Assembly (NCBI GenBank): GCA_029933995.1
Contig: JAOZNB010000020.1
Location: forward strand, 1-15,858
Direction of reading: 5' to 3'
From: Candidatus Moraniibacteriota bacterium
Lineage (GTDB): Bacteria; Patescibacteriota; Minisyncoccia; Moranbacterales; GCA-2747515
DNA length: 15,858 nt
Under the pieces are notes generated by a model that was not told where the DNA came from, ran no database searches, and saw only the letters and a program-made list of their open reading frames with translations. Both the position numbers and the translations under genes were made by a program. This document shows positions 1 to 7,705 of this stretch, one piece after another; positions within the stretch are counted from its first letter, which is position 1, and each line of letters opens with the position of its first letter.

Positions 1-145
1 CAAACTACAAATACTTTGAAAAAATCATTGAAAAATCTTAATACTAAAAAATCCTTAGACACACTTTTTGGGACGGTCCCTTCTCTTAACCCCTCCGCGC
101 CCTATCGGGCACCTCCCCTTCAAAGTGGAGGAGGTTTAAGTATAC
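1..145. other. Left-edge intergenic stretch, no supported gene
   Basis: This stretch lies downstream of the pilus operon terminator. It holds an AT-rich part (1-70), a short GC-rich palindrome GGGACGGTCCC (70-80) and the palindromic element annotated separately at 87-137. A plus-strand frame is open from base 1 to 219 but runs straight through the repeat and terminator, so it is not accepted. A minus-strand frame is open from about 62 leftward and leaves the window. It is too short to judge. Confidence 0.5.
87..137. repeat. GC-rich palindromic intergenic element, copy A
   Basis: The element begins TAACCCCTCC (87-96), holds a hairpin at 112-131 (CCTCCCCTT against GTGGAGG, one mismatch, tiny loop) and ends GGAGGAGGTTT (127-137). 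The ends and hairpin match copy B at 12811-12853: the 10-base start, 14 bases of the hairpin (112-125 and 12826-12839) and the 11-base end are identical. Copy A differs by about 10 extra bases containing a small stem GCCC/GGGC (99-110). It stands out from the AT-rich surroundings by composition. Confidence 0.7.
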
Positions 146-173
146 AAAAAGGACACCTACTAGAGATGTCCTT
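146..173 (-). terminator. Intrinsic terminator of the pilus operon
   Basis: On the minus strand, 22 bases after the pilC stop codon, AAGGACA (173-167) pairs perfectly with TGTCCTT (155-149) around an 11-base loop and is followed by a run of T (150-146). On the plus strand the same stem is followed, after a few bases, by a T-rich stretch, so it may work in both directions. The stem is only 7 bp and moderately AT-rich, so efficiency is uncertain. Confidence 0.65.
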
Positions 174-194
174 ACATTTCATTTTTTTTGTTTA

Positions 195-1403
195 TTACAA
201 CTGTCCTGCTATGTTGTAAATTGGTAATAGTACTGAGAAGACTAATACACCTACACCGAGACCTAGTACAACAATCAAAATTGGTTCTATGATTGATGAG
301 ATATTACTTGTGATTTGATCTACTTCTGCGTTATAAAATCGTGCTACATCTTCTAATATTTCACCCAAACGTCCTGTTTCTTCACCAATTTTTATCATGT
401 TTGAAACCATTGAAGGAAATTCATCATGTTTGAAAAATTCTGTGTTAATTTCACCACCTACTTTTACATCTTGAGCAGCTTTTAAAATAATATTTTTATA
501 TACTACATTATCCACAATGTCTGCCACGATAATAAGTGCTCGTACAATTGGTATACCACCTTTCATAAGTACTGAAAGGTTTTCTGAAAAACGCGTAATA
601 TAAATATATGTAAAAAGCTTTCCTATTACAGGTAATTTTAATTTCAACTTATCCCACTCCTTACTACCATCCTCACTACGTGCATAATATATAAGTGATG
701 CCAAAACACCAAAAAATACAATCAGTACAGCCCACCAATATGACTGCATGAAATCACCTATATTTATCATTACTTGTGTATACCATGGAATTTCAACGTC
801 TAATTCAACAATAACTCCTGTAAGTTTCGGCAAAATCCATGTCATTGTCAAAAATCCGATAACACCAGCAACACTAATAACAAACATTGGGTACATGAGA
901 GCTCCACGTATCTTATTTTTTAATTGATAGTTTTGTTCAGCTGTTTCTGCAACAAAATCAATTGCTCCTTGCAAATTACCAGAAACTTCACCCGCCTTCA
1001 ACATACTAATTGCAAGTGTGGAAAATATATTTTGATGTTTACTAAATGCTTCTGATACTGACATACCATCTTCAATGTCAGCAGCTAATTCAGCGACTAT
1101 TGTACGTAATTGAGCACTTTCTGTTTGAGTGTGAATGGTCTGCAATGCTGGTGCAATTGGAATCTTTGCACCTACGAGCGTAGAAAATTGACGATAGAAT
1201 AACAATAAATCTTTTTGAGACACAGAAGATGTTAATTTCTCTATCGCAGTTGATATTGACTCATTTTCTTTAATCTCTTTAATTTGCAAAGGAATTAATT
1301 CATTCTTTTGCAATAATTGTGTCGCCATTTCTTTGTCAACGGCATCTATTTTACCACGCTTTACATTACCGTCTTTTGTTTTTGCCTTAAATTTAAATTG
1401 CAT
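195..1403 (-). CDS. pilC: Type IV pilus inner-membrane platform protein PilC
   Basis: PilC/GspF-family polytopic protein of the pilus platform, which couples the motor ATPases PilB and PilT to pilin insertion and removal. The 402 residues match the family's usual length. Two T2SSF domains are visible at about residues 68-190 and 270-395, each with the family's conserved turn: AGEVSGNL (137-144) in the first and GEETGRL (340-346) in the second. Hydrophobic segments lie at about 168-191, 222-241 and 372-395, the usual three-helix pattern. The N-terminal part (1-60, starting MQFKFKAKTKDG) is the typical soluble PilC opening. The ATG start is 14 bases after the pilT stop. No Shine-Dalgarno sequence is clear, only AAAAAG upstream. 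It is the last gene before the terminator, so any pilin genes lie elsewhere or beyond the left edge. Confidence 0.95.
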   Translation of the reverse strand: MQFKFKAKTKDGNVKRGKIDAVDKEMATQLLQKNELIPLQIKEIKENESISTAIEKLTSSVSQKDLLLFYRQFSTLVGAKIPIAPALQTIHTQTESAQLRTIVAELAADIEDGMSVSEAFSKHQNIFSTLAISMLKAGEVSGNLQGAIDFVAETAEQNYQLKNKIRGALMYPMFVISVAGVIGFLTMTWILPKLTGVIVELDVEIPWYTQVMINIGDFMQSYWWAVLIVFFGVLASLIYYARSEDGSKEWDKLKLKLPVIGKLFTYIYITRFSENLSVLMKGGIPIVRALIIVADIVDNVVYKNIILKAAQDVKVGGEINTEFFKHDEFPSMVSNMIKIGEETGRLGEILEDVARFYNAEVDQITSNISSIIEPILIVVLGLGVGVLVFSVLLPIYNIAGQL

Positions 1404-1417
1404 AATCTTTTTATTAT

Positions 1418-2518
1418 TTATTCTTCAATTTGAATCTGTTCTCCACGTCCTACCAACATTCGTACATAATCACGATTTTTTGCATATGTCATAGCATGGT
1501 CCAATGTGATATCACCTGCTTGCAAAAGCTCTGCCAATGATCTATCCAACGAAATCATCCCCTCTTTTTGACTTGTTTCAATAACTGTATCAATCTGATA
1601 GGTTTTATCTTCACGAATTAAGTTTTCAACTGCATGATTTTTAATCATAATTTCAACTGCTGGAATACGACCTCCATTTGTATGTGGTATTAACCTCTGT
1701 GACATTACACCCAAGAGGACATTTGCAAGTTGTGAACGAATTTGATTTTGTTGGTGTGAGGGAAATGTATCTACAATACGATCAATCGTCTGAGCTGCAT
1801 CATTTGTATGCAAGGTAGCAAATATCAAATGACCTGTTTCAGCAGCTGTAATTGCAGTTCTGATAGTTTCATGATCACGCATCTCACCAATCAAAATAAC
1901 ATTTGAATCTTCACGAAGTGCAGCACGGAGTGCATTTGGAAAATTCTGAGAATCTTGTCCTATTTCACGTTGATTAATAATACACAAGTCTTGTTCATAC
2001 ATATATTCAACAGGATCTTCAATTGTGAGGATGTGTTGCTTTTTATTGTGATTAATATAATCAATAAGTGCAGCAAGCGTAGTTGACTTACCGTGCCCAA
2101 CTGGACCAGTTACCAAAAATAATCCCTGTGAAAAATTTGCAAATTCATACACAAGTTGTGGAACACTTAATTCATCCAAAGACTTGATTTTTGTATTAAT
2201 AATACGCATCACAATCCCAACATGACCTCGCTGATAAAAAACATTTGTACGGAAACGTATCTTATCTTCTAGATTATATGAAAAATCAATTTCTCCATCT
2301 GCTATAAATTTTTCTTTAGTATTTGAGTTCATGAAAAAATCTGCAAATGCCTTTGTGTCTTCTGGCACAAGTACAGCTTCCTGCTCCAATGGAATTAATT
2401 TTCCATCAATACGTAAAGTCGGATGTCGTCCCACAGCAAAGTGCAAATCAGATGCATTTTGTTGTGCACCCAGTCTTAATAAATTTTTTATCCGTTGTTC
2501 TACATGTAGAGAACTCAT
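1418..2518 (-). CDS. pilT: Pilus retraction ATPase PilT
   Basis: Hexameric cytoplasmic ATPase that powers pilus retraction. The 366 residues fit PilT. Visible elements are the N-terminal PAS-like domain with NASDLHF (21-27), Walker A as GPVGHGKSTT (138-147, where GPTGSGKST is more usual), the Asp box LTIEDPVEY (164-172), Walker B region NVILIGEMRD (206-215), the His box HLIFATLHTND (230-240) and a relaxed AIRNLIRE-type motif AVENLIRED (296-304) specific to PilT-like retraction motors. The Walker A substitutions keep the essential G, K and S. The ATG start lies 42 bases after the receiver gene, in an A/T-only leader without a Shine-Dalgarno sequence. PilU is an alternative within the family, but the position beside pilB and pilC favours PilT. 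Confidence 0.95.
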   Translation of the reverse strand: MSSLHVEQRIKNLLRLGAQQNASDLHFAVGRHPTLRIDGKLIPLEQEAVLVPEDTKAFADFFMNSNTKEKFIADGEIDFSYNLEDKIRFRTNVFYQRGHVGIVMRIINTKIKSLDELSVPQLVYEFANFSQGLFLVTGPVGHGKSTTLAALIDYINHNKKQHILTIEDPVEYMYEQDLCIINQREIGQDSQNFPNALRAALREDSNVILIGEMRDHETIRTAITAAETGHLIFATLHTNDAAQTIDRIVDTFPSHQQNQIRSQLANVLLGVMSQRLIPHTNGGRIPAVEIMIKNHAVENLIREDKTYQIDTVIETSQKEGMISLDRSLAELLQAGDITLDHAMTYAKNRDYVRMLVGRGEQIQIEE

Positions 2519-2560
2519 ATTTTTTATATTTTTATTTTTGTTAACACTTAAAAAAAGTAT

Positions 2561-2950
2561 TTATAACATATACTTTTCTACCTTAGATAAAACTTCTGTA
2601 GGCGTAAAATGTGACTTAATCAAAAAATCCTTTGCTCCCAGAGACAAACCTCGATCAACATCTTCTTTTTGAGATAAATTCGTCAAAAGTACAACAGGAA
2701 TTTGCTTCCATTCTTCTTTATTATTCAATACCTCCAAAACATCAAATCCATCCATGTACGGCATTACAATATCCAAAAGTAAAATATGTGGACTCACGCC
2801 ACTCTCCAATTTTTCAATTGCATCACGGCCATTACTTGCCAAGACAACATTATATCCAGCAGCCTTTAACTTTACCTCATAAATATCACCGATAAATGCA
2901 TCATCTTCGGCAATCATAATTGTCTTTTTTTCTGTATTTTCTTGTGTCAT
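2561..2950 (-). CDS. Stand-alone CheY-like response regulator receiver
   Basis: A 129-residue protein made only of a receiver domain. Conserved residues are visible: acidic pocket E15-D16-D17 (in MIAEDDAF), phosphoacceptor D60 (in LLLDIVMP), T90 (in VVLLTN) and K112 (in FLIKS). There is no output domain, so it should act by protein-protein contact, as CheY or PilG/PilH do. The gene sits between pilB and pilT in the same direction, with gaps of 29 and 42 bases, so it is co-transcribed with both motors. That makes control of extension versus retraction the obvious hypothesis. No histidine kinase is in the window. The partner is therefore unknown, and the role is inferred from context alone. Confidence 0.92.
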   Translation of the reverse strand: MTQENTEKKTIMIAEDDAFIGDIYEVKLKAAGYNVVLASNGRDAIEKLESGVSPHILLLDIVMPYMDGFDVLEVLNNKEEWKQIPVVLLTNLSQKEDVDRGLSLGAKDFLIKSHFTPTEVLSKVEKYML

Positions 2951-2979
2951 AATAGTTGATTTAATTACAATTTCATTTA

Positions 2980-4743
2980 TTAGTGATTATGTTTTATTTC
3001 TTCATGCATTTGATCTTCATCTGATATCTCATCTAATTTTCCTCCTATGCTCATATCACCCTCAGTTACTCGTTCTAATTCTGCAAGTGTTGTCATTCCT
3101 AGAAGCATCTTTAGTATACCATCTTGTTTCAAAGTAATATACCCCTTCTTGCGCGCCATTGCTTCCACCTTTGGCATATTACCATCTTCCTCCGTAATCA
3201 AATCTTGTAATTCCCTATCAATATCAATTGTTTCATAAAGTGCCAACCGTCCAACTAGCCCAAGTCCACCACATTTTTTACACCCTTTTCCATGATGAAA
3301 CTTAAACGGAGCACCTGGTTCTAATCCATATTTACGAAATTCGCTATCACTCACACCTTCTAATTCAATTTTAATTTTTTCAATAATATTATCTGGAACA
3401 GCTTTTTCTTCTTTGCAATGTTCACATATCTTACGTACTAAACGTTGTGCAGCAATTACACGCACAGCTGAAGCAATAAGAAAAGGTTCAATCCCTAAGT
3501 CGATAAGACGTGGTAATGCTCCAACAGCATTATTTGTGTGAACTGTTGAAAAAACTAAATGCCCTGTAAGTGCAGCATGCACACCCAACTCAGCAGTCTC
3601 ACCATCACGAATCTCACCAACCATGATTACATTTGGATCTTGACGCAAGATACTCCTTAACCCACTTGCAAAATTATACCCAATCTCTGGCTTCACTTGA
3701 GACTGATTAATTCCTGGAACAAAATATTCCACAGGATCTTCCAATGTGATGATATTACGCTCCTCACCATTTAAAATTTTCAAAAATGCATACAATGTCG
3801 TTGACTTACCAGAACCAGTTGGACCAGTCATGAGAATCATACCAAATGGATCCATGATACGCTCCATACACATATCATACTGAGTTCCCATCATACCCAA
3901 TTCTTTCAAATCAAATGTTTGACGATCTTTTTCCAATACACGCATAACAATTTTTTCACCTTCTACCACCGGCAAACTCGATACACGAAAATCAATATCT
4001 TTTCCTTTATCATTGATACGAAATCGTCCATCTTGCGGTTTACGTTTTTCATCAATTTTTAAATTTGAAAGAATTTTAATACGTGAAATTACAGCCTTTC
4101 CTACTTCCATTGGAAATGTCAAGGATGAATGTAAAACACCGTCCTGACGAAATCTGACACGATAGGTTTTATCAATTGGTTCAATGTGAATATCTGATGC
4201 TTTACCATCCAATGCATGTTTTATAATAACATGAACCAATTTTGCAACAGGCGCATCCTGTAAACTTTCCTTATCACCTGCAATATTTAAATCATCTTTA
4301 TCTTCTTCATCTTCAATTGCAAACGATTCCACAACTTTATCTACAGCATCTTCAGCACTACCATACAATTCAAAAAGTTTTTCTAATACATTTTCAGGTG
4401 TTAAATATATTTCTATATTCATGCGATCTTTTTGCGCAATAAATCGTAAAACATTCAAAGCATTCACACTCTGAGTATCTATCATTGCAACATGTAATGT
4501 TTTTGTTTTTTTATCTTTATTAAAGATTACCATGCGGTTTTGCTTTGCAATATCCTCTGATAGTGTCTGTATAGATTCTCGATTTGCATTTGATGGTACA
4601 TCAAATATAACACCTACACCTAAATCAGCAGCTTGTTTTTTAAACTGCTCTTCATCAAGTGTTTCATCTTTTTTCTTTGGTTTTGCATTTACCTGTTTTG
4701 CAGCTGCTTCAACCTCATCTTTTGTTACTTCTTTATCTGTCAT
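2980..4743 (-). CDS. pilB: Pilus extension ATPase PilB (GspE family)
   Basis: Cytoplasmic ATPase driving pilus assembly. The 587 residues are typical. There is a charged N-terminal tail (1-35), a region like the GspE N-terminal domain (about 36-140), then the ATPase core: KASDIHIEP (181-189), Walker A GPTGSGKST (307-315), Asp box IITLEDPVEY (331-340), Walker B NVIMVGEIRD (371-380), His box HLVFSTVHTN (395-404) and the zinc-binding tetracysteine C440, C443, C488 and C491 that marks PilB/GspE and is absent from PilT. A charged C-terminal tail rich in D/E/H follows residue 560. It starts with ATG only 8 bases after the upstream pilO-like gene, without a Shine-Dalgarno sequence, so translational coupling is likely. 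Confidence 0.96.
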   Translation of the reverse strand: MTDKEVTKDEVEAAAKQVNAKPKKKDETLDEEQFKKQAADLGVGVIFDVPSNANRESIQTLSEDIAKQNRMVIFNKDKKTKTLHVAMIDTQSVNALNVLRFIAQKDRMNIEIYLTPENVLEKLFELYGSAEDAVDKVVESFAIEDEEDKDDLNIAGDKESLQDAPVAKLVHVIIKHALDGKASDIHIEPIDKTYRVRFRQDGVLHSSLTFPMEVGKAVISRIKILSNLKIDEKRKPQDGRFRINDKGKDIDFRVSSLPVVEGEKIVMRVLEKDRQTFDLKELGMMGTQYDMCMERIMDPFGMILMTGPTGSGKSTTLYAFLKILNGEERNIITLEDPVEYFVPGINQSQVKPEIGYNFASGLRSILRQDPNVIMVGEIRDGETAELGVHAALTGHLVFSTVHTNNAVGALPRLIDLGIEPFLIASAVRVIAAQRLVRKICEHCKEEKAVPDNIIEKIKIELEGVSDSEFRKYGLEPGAPFKFHHGKGCKKCGGLGLVGRLALYETIDIDRELQDLITEEDGNMPKVEAMARKKGYITLKQDGILKMLLGMTTLAELERVTEGDMSIGGKLDEISDEDQMHEEIKHNH

Positions 4744-4751
4744 AGTATTAT

Positions 4752-5465
4752 TTATGGTAAAAATGGATTTGAACGATTTGCAGGTTCAGATACTAACGGC
4801 TCAGTTTGTGATGTTGTCTCCATAACTGTATTGATGAGATCATAATCAATTTCTTTTCCTATAGAAGTTGGTGATAATTCTCCAGCACCTGGCACATATG
4901 CATACGTAAATGAAATAACACCACTTAAAATCAAATCTTGTTGAACTCCTTCACCCTCAGCATCCTCATCTTTTTCTTGTTCAGATTTTGTTAAATCAAA
5001 TGTTTTAAAACCATATAATCTCTTGATACGAAATAGCTGATGTGTAAACTTCTTGAAATCTTCATAAGTTCCACTCGCTATCACTTTACCTTCAATCAAA
5101 TGTGGTCGTCCATCGGTTGCAGCTCCACTACGCACATCCTGTCGTCCTTCAGAAAAACCTATTGAGAAAAGACTTACACCAGATTCTTCGGCTAACTGAG
5201 GTATGTCACTAAGTAAAATTTCCTCTCGTTGATCATTTGGTACAAAGTCCAATACATATTCTTTCTCAGTAGTATGGTTATCTATATCAGCCTGAAAAGC
5301 TTCTACCCTAGCCAAATGTCCTTTTGCTGTTTCTAATAATTTTTCCTGTTGTTTAATCTCCTCTTTTATTGCTGAAATAGATTGTGCTGTTGGCACAACT
5401 TGTGCGATGATAAAATACAACACAAGCAATAAAATAACTGGAAATAAAAGTATTCGTATAATCAT
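4752..5465 (-). CDS. pilO: PilO-like pilus platform protein
   Basis: A 237-residue bitopic membrane protein. Residues 3-22 form a single N-terminal transmembrane helix (MIIRILLFPVILLLVLYFII region), 31-60 a likely coiled coil rich in K/E/Q, and about 85-190 a mixed alpha/beta domain consistent with the ferredoxin-like fold of PilO. The architecture, the size and the place after pilM and a pilN-like gene support PilO, the partner of PilN in the membrane platform. A low-complexity acidic insert (160-174) lies within the folded part. The protein ends RSNPFLP, a proline-rich C-terminal signature outside the PilO core. Family-level sequence motifs are weak in PilO, so this assignment rests mainly on architecture and order. 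ATG start with an A/T-only leader. Confidence 0.75.
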   Translation of the reverse strand: MIIRILLFPVILLLVLYFIIAQVVPTAQSISAIKEEIKQQEKLLETAKGHLARVEAFQADIDNHTTEKEYVLDFVPNDQREEILLSDIPQLAEESGVSLFSIGFSEGRQDVRSGAATDGRPHLIEGKVIASGTYEDFKKFTHQLFRIKRLYGFKTFDLTKSEQEKDEDAEGEGVQQDLILSGVISFTYAYVPGAGELSPTSIGKEIDYDLINTVMETTSQTEPLVSEPANRSNPFLP

Positions 5466-5504
5466 ATTTTTGTTTTATTTTAATAATTTATTTGTATAAA
5501 AATT

Positions 5505-6506
5505 TTATTCTTCAGACGGTAATTCAACAGCCCCGTCCTCAGTTACCACCTCATCATCAGTTAACTCTACATCAACGACATCTCCAGCAACTATTTCATC
5601 TTCATTTTGTTCTGTGTCAACAATATTCTCATTAGCTACTATCTCTTCACCCTGTCCTGTGTCAACAGCACTTTCAGTAGATACCACTTCTTCACTTTGT
5701 TCTGTGTCAACAACATTCACAACCTGTTCATCTTGCACTGACTCAGTAGTAATCTCACCCACTGGCTCATTAAGAATTTCAATTATCATTTCTTTCTCCT
5801 CATATGGAGTTTTATCATATCCAACTACACTCATAGTCAATGTAAAAATAATACGACCATAATCATCTCGGTCTGTTGTACCTATCTTTACATTGGTAAA
5901 ATAATGTACTTTAGCAAGCTCTGTAGCTTTATCCTCATCCTCACCATCACTAATCAAAAGCTCTTTTTTATCTTCATTAATATATCCAACATTTTTGAAA
6001 ACATCAATTTGTTGTGCCATTACCTCAAATGTATCTGCATCAGCAGAAATTGTCACACTTCCCAGTCCCACAATAGTTGCATCCCCTGCACTAAAATTTT
6101 TCTTTGTCTGAGCCCCTGAATTATATTGAAACGATTTCAGTACAACCCGATCACCCGATTGATCAGAATTTTTTAAAATCATATTTTCTTCAATAATTTT
6201 CAATACATCGTTTGCTTCGTAACCATAATAAATTTCATCCTCCATTGCATACGCCCGCACAGCAAAGTCAGATGCTTCTGGTGTAAGAGAGGTTTGCACT
6301 TTTGCATTTGTTGCTCTCACATCTTCGACTATTGCTAATTTTTCTACCTCCAATTTTTGTTCCATCATGTTTAACCCAAACCACGCGATCATAGTCACCA
6401 CCAAAAAACCTGCTGCCACAAGTAGACCACGAGAGACTGTTTTTTTACGCGGAGCGCCTTTTATGTCTTTACTAGTTGTGCTTTGGAAACCTGTTCCTGA
6501 AACCAT
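5505..6506 (-). CDS. PilN-like bitopic membrane protein with acidic repeat tail
   Basis: A 333-residue protein directly downstream of pilM, in the position of PilN. The parts in order are a short basic N-terminus (1-26), one transmembrane helix (27-46), a helical linker (50-75), a folded domain (about 80-245) that could be the PilN ferredoxin-like domain, and an acidic C-terminal tail (250-333). Within the tail, residues 265-324 are four tandem 15-residue repeats. The canonical PilN N-terminal motif (NLLP), by which PilN binds PilM, is not present: the N-terminus reads MVSGTGFQSTTSKD. The call therefore rests on position and topology. A lineage-specific replacement protein is the alternative. 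ATG start, AT-only leader of 54 bases after pilM, no Shine-Dalgarno sequence. Confidence 0.65.
   Translation of the reverse strand: MVSGTGFQSTTSKDIKGAPRKKTVSRGLLVAAGFLVVTMIAWFGLNMMEQKLEVEKLAIVEDVRATNAKVQTSLTPEASDFAVRAYAMEDEIYYGYEANDVLKIIEENMILKNSDQSGDRVVLKSFQYNSGAQTKKNFSAGDATIVGLGSVTISADADTFEVMAQQIDVFKNVGYINEDKKELLISDGEDEDKATELAKVHYFTNVKIGTTDRDDYGRIIFTLTMSVVGYDKTPYEEKEMIIEILNEPVGEITTESVQDEQVVNVVDTEQSEEVVSTESAVDTGQGEEIVANENIVDTEQNEDEIVAGDVVDVELTDDEVVTEDGAVELPSEE
5535..5714 (-). repeat. Four 15-residue tandem repeats in the PilN-like gene
   Basis: The encoded units are VVDTEQSEEVVSTES (265-279), AVDTGQGEEIVANEN (280-294), IVDTEQNEDEIVAGD (295-309) and VVDVELTDDEVVTED (310-324). The period is exactly 45 bases with no indels. 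The first three units share the DNA core TGTTGACACAG(A/G) in minus-strand sense, with the fourth more diverged. Near-identical DNA in the first three suggests recent expansion by slippage or recombination. Confidence 0.85.
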
Positions 6507-6560
6507 ATTTTTATTTTTATATTATTTATATAAATTTTATTTAAACATTTTTTAAAAAAG

Positions 6561-7601
6561 TTATTTTTTTTCTTCCATATTACGCAATGCCAAACCAATT
6601 GCAACAGCAAACGATCCACTCATTTCTTCTATGCTACCAGAATTTTTTTTATCATACAATATGTGACTCAATGGATTTCCAAGTACTACATTCAAACCTG
6701 TAATTTTTCCTAAATATTCTGGCAATCCAACAAACTGTGACCCACCTCCACAAAGAACCAATGACTCTAATTTATCACTCTTTTGATCACTAAGTACTCG
6801 TTTTATTTCATTAGCTACATAATTAAGTGAAGGAAACCCAACTTTTGCTGCTCCACCAAAAAAATTCTCACCACTCTCTTTCAGTGACAGAGCTTTTTCT
6901 CGCGTAATATTCATGCTTTTCATAATTGCATTTGTCATATCAGCACCACCAATATCAACGCTCCTACTTACATGTACAACCCCATCTTCTATCAATATAA
7001 TATTTGTAGTCTTTGCACCAAAATCCACCAACATAAACCTACCTAGTGATTTACCTATTATAGAACGTGTCAACGCAAATGATTCCAATTCCAATGCCTC
7101 AATAGAAATATTTATATCACTAAATAAACCATCATAATATTGAACTTCACTCTTTGGTGCTGCTGCCAACAAAACCTTCATGGTTGGCTTTTCTTTTTCT
7201 TCATCTGTCTCTGGTAAAACTTCCCAACTAACATTCACCTCATCCAACGATGCTGGTATATATTTCCTAGATTCAAATTTGATTGCACTAGCAATATCCT
7301 TTTCATTCATTCTAGGAAATTCAACAACCATCACAAGCCCATTAAAACTTGGAATTGCCACAGTTGCCTTTTTTGTATGTGGTTTCATTTGAACAAATAA
7401 TTCACGAAGTGCATCACTCAACCTTTTGGCATAATCCTTATCATAAGTATCTGGAACTTCTTTTACATTTGTAACATTTACCCAGCCATAATTAACAAGT
7501 TGTGCTTTTCCCTTAACTTTTTTAAGCTCAATAGCCTTGATAGACTGTGTTCCAAAATCAACACCTAGTGTGTAATCAGATTGTGAAGAAAATAATGACA
7601 T
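6561..7601 (-). CDS. pilM: Pilus assembly protein PilM, actin-like ATPase
   Basis: Cytoplasmic actin-fold protein that docks to PilN under the membrane and links the platform to the motors. At 346 residues it has the normal length. The three nucleotide-binding motifs of the actin/FtsA superfamily are visible: phosphate 1 as GVDFGTQS (13-20), phosphate 2 as LVDFGAKTTN (191-200) and the adenosine motif LVLCGGGSQFVGLP (281-294). IKFESRKYIP (107-116) and SRSVDIGGADMT (212-223) are typical of PilM. It is the first gene of the pilus operon, and its leader carries the promoter annotated at 7656-7664. ATG start, with AGAG 6-9 bases upstream as a weak ribosome-binding site. Confidence 0.93.
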   Translation of the reverse strand: MSLFSSQSDYTLGVDFGTQSIKAIELKKVKGKAQLVNYGWVNVTNVKEVPDTYDKDYAKRLSDALRELFVQMKPHTKKATVAIPSFNGLVMVVEFPRMNEKDIASAIKFESRKYIPASLDEVNVSWEVLPETDEEKEKPTMKVLLAAAPKSEVQYYDGLFSDINISIEALELESFALTRSIIGKSLGRFMLVDFGAKTTNIILIEDGVVHVSRSVDIGGADMTNAIMKSMNITREKALSLKESGENFFGGAAKVGFPSLNYVANEIKRVLSDQKSDKLESLVLCGGGSQFVGLPEYLGKITGLNVVLGNPLSHILYDKKNSGSIEEMSGSFAVAIGLALRNMEEKK

Positions 7602-7655
7602 AAATCTCTTTTTACTTTATCTATTGATTTTATTTAATAGCTCTCTGCATTTTAA

Positions 7656-7664
7656 ATTATATCA
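7656..7664 (-). promoter_or_regulatory. Extended -10 promoter of the pil operon
   Basis: The 104-base gap between recA and pilM holds a perfect extended -10 element, TGATATAAT, in minus-strand sense (TATAAT at 7661-7656). A good -35 is missing (TGGTGC at 17-bp spacing), which extended -10 promoters tolerate. It implies a start near 7649 and a leader of about 48 bases. This separates the pilus operon from recA, although no terminator was seen between them. Confidence 0.6.
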
Positions 7665-7705
7665 CAACATTGCAATATGCACCATCGCACAATAATTAAC
7701 ACCTA

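Noticed and set aside
16..219. Plus-strand 67-residue frame at the left edge, open from base 1
   Set aside because: It passes through the palindromic element and the terminator and overlaps the 3' end of pilC. Composition and sequence look non-coding.
6548..6559. Terminator between pilM and the pilN-like gene (TTTTTTAAAAAA)
   Set aside because: A pure A/T palindrome without loop or GC stem would not form a stable terminator.
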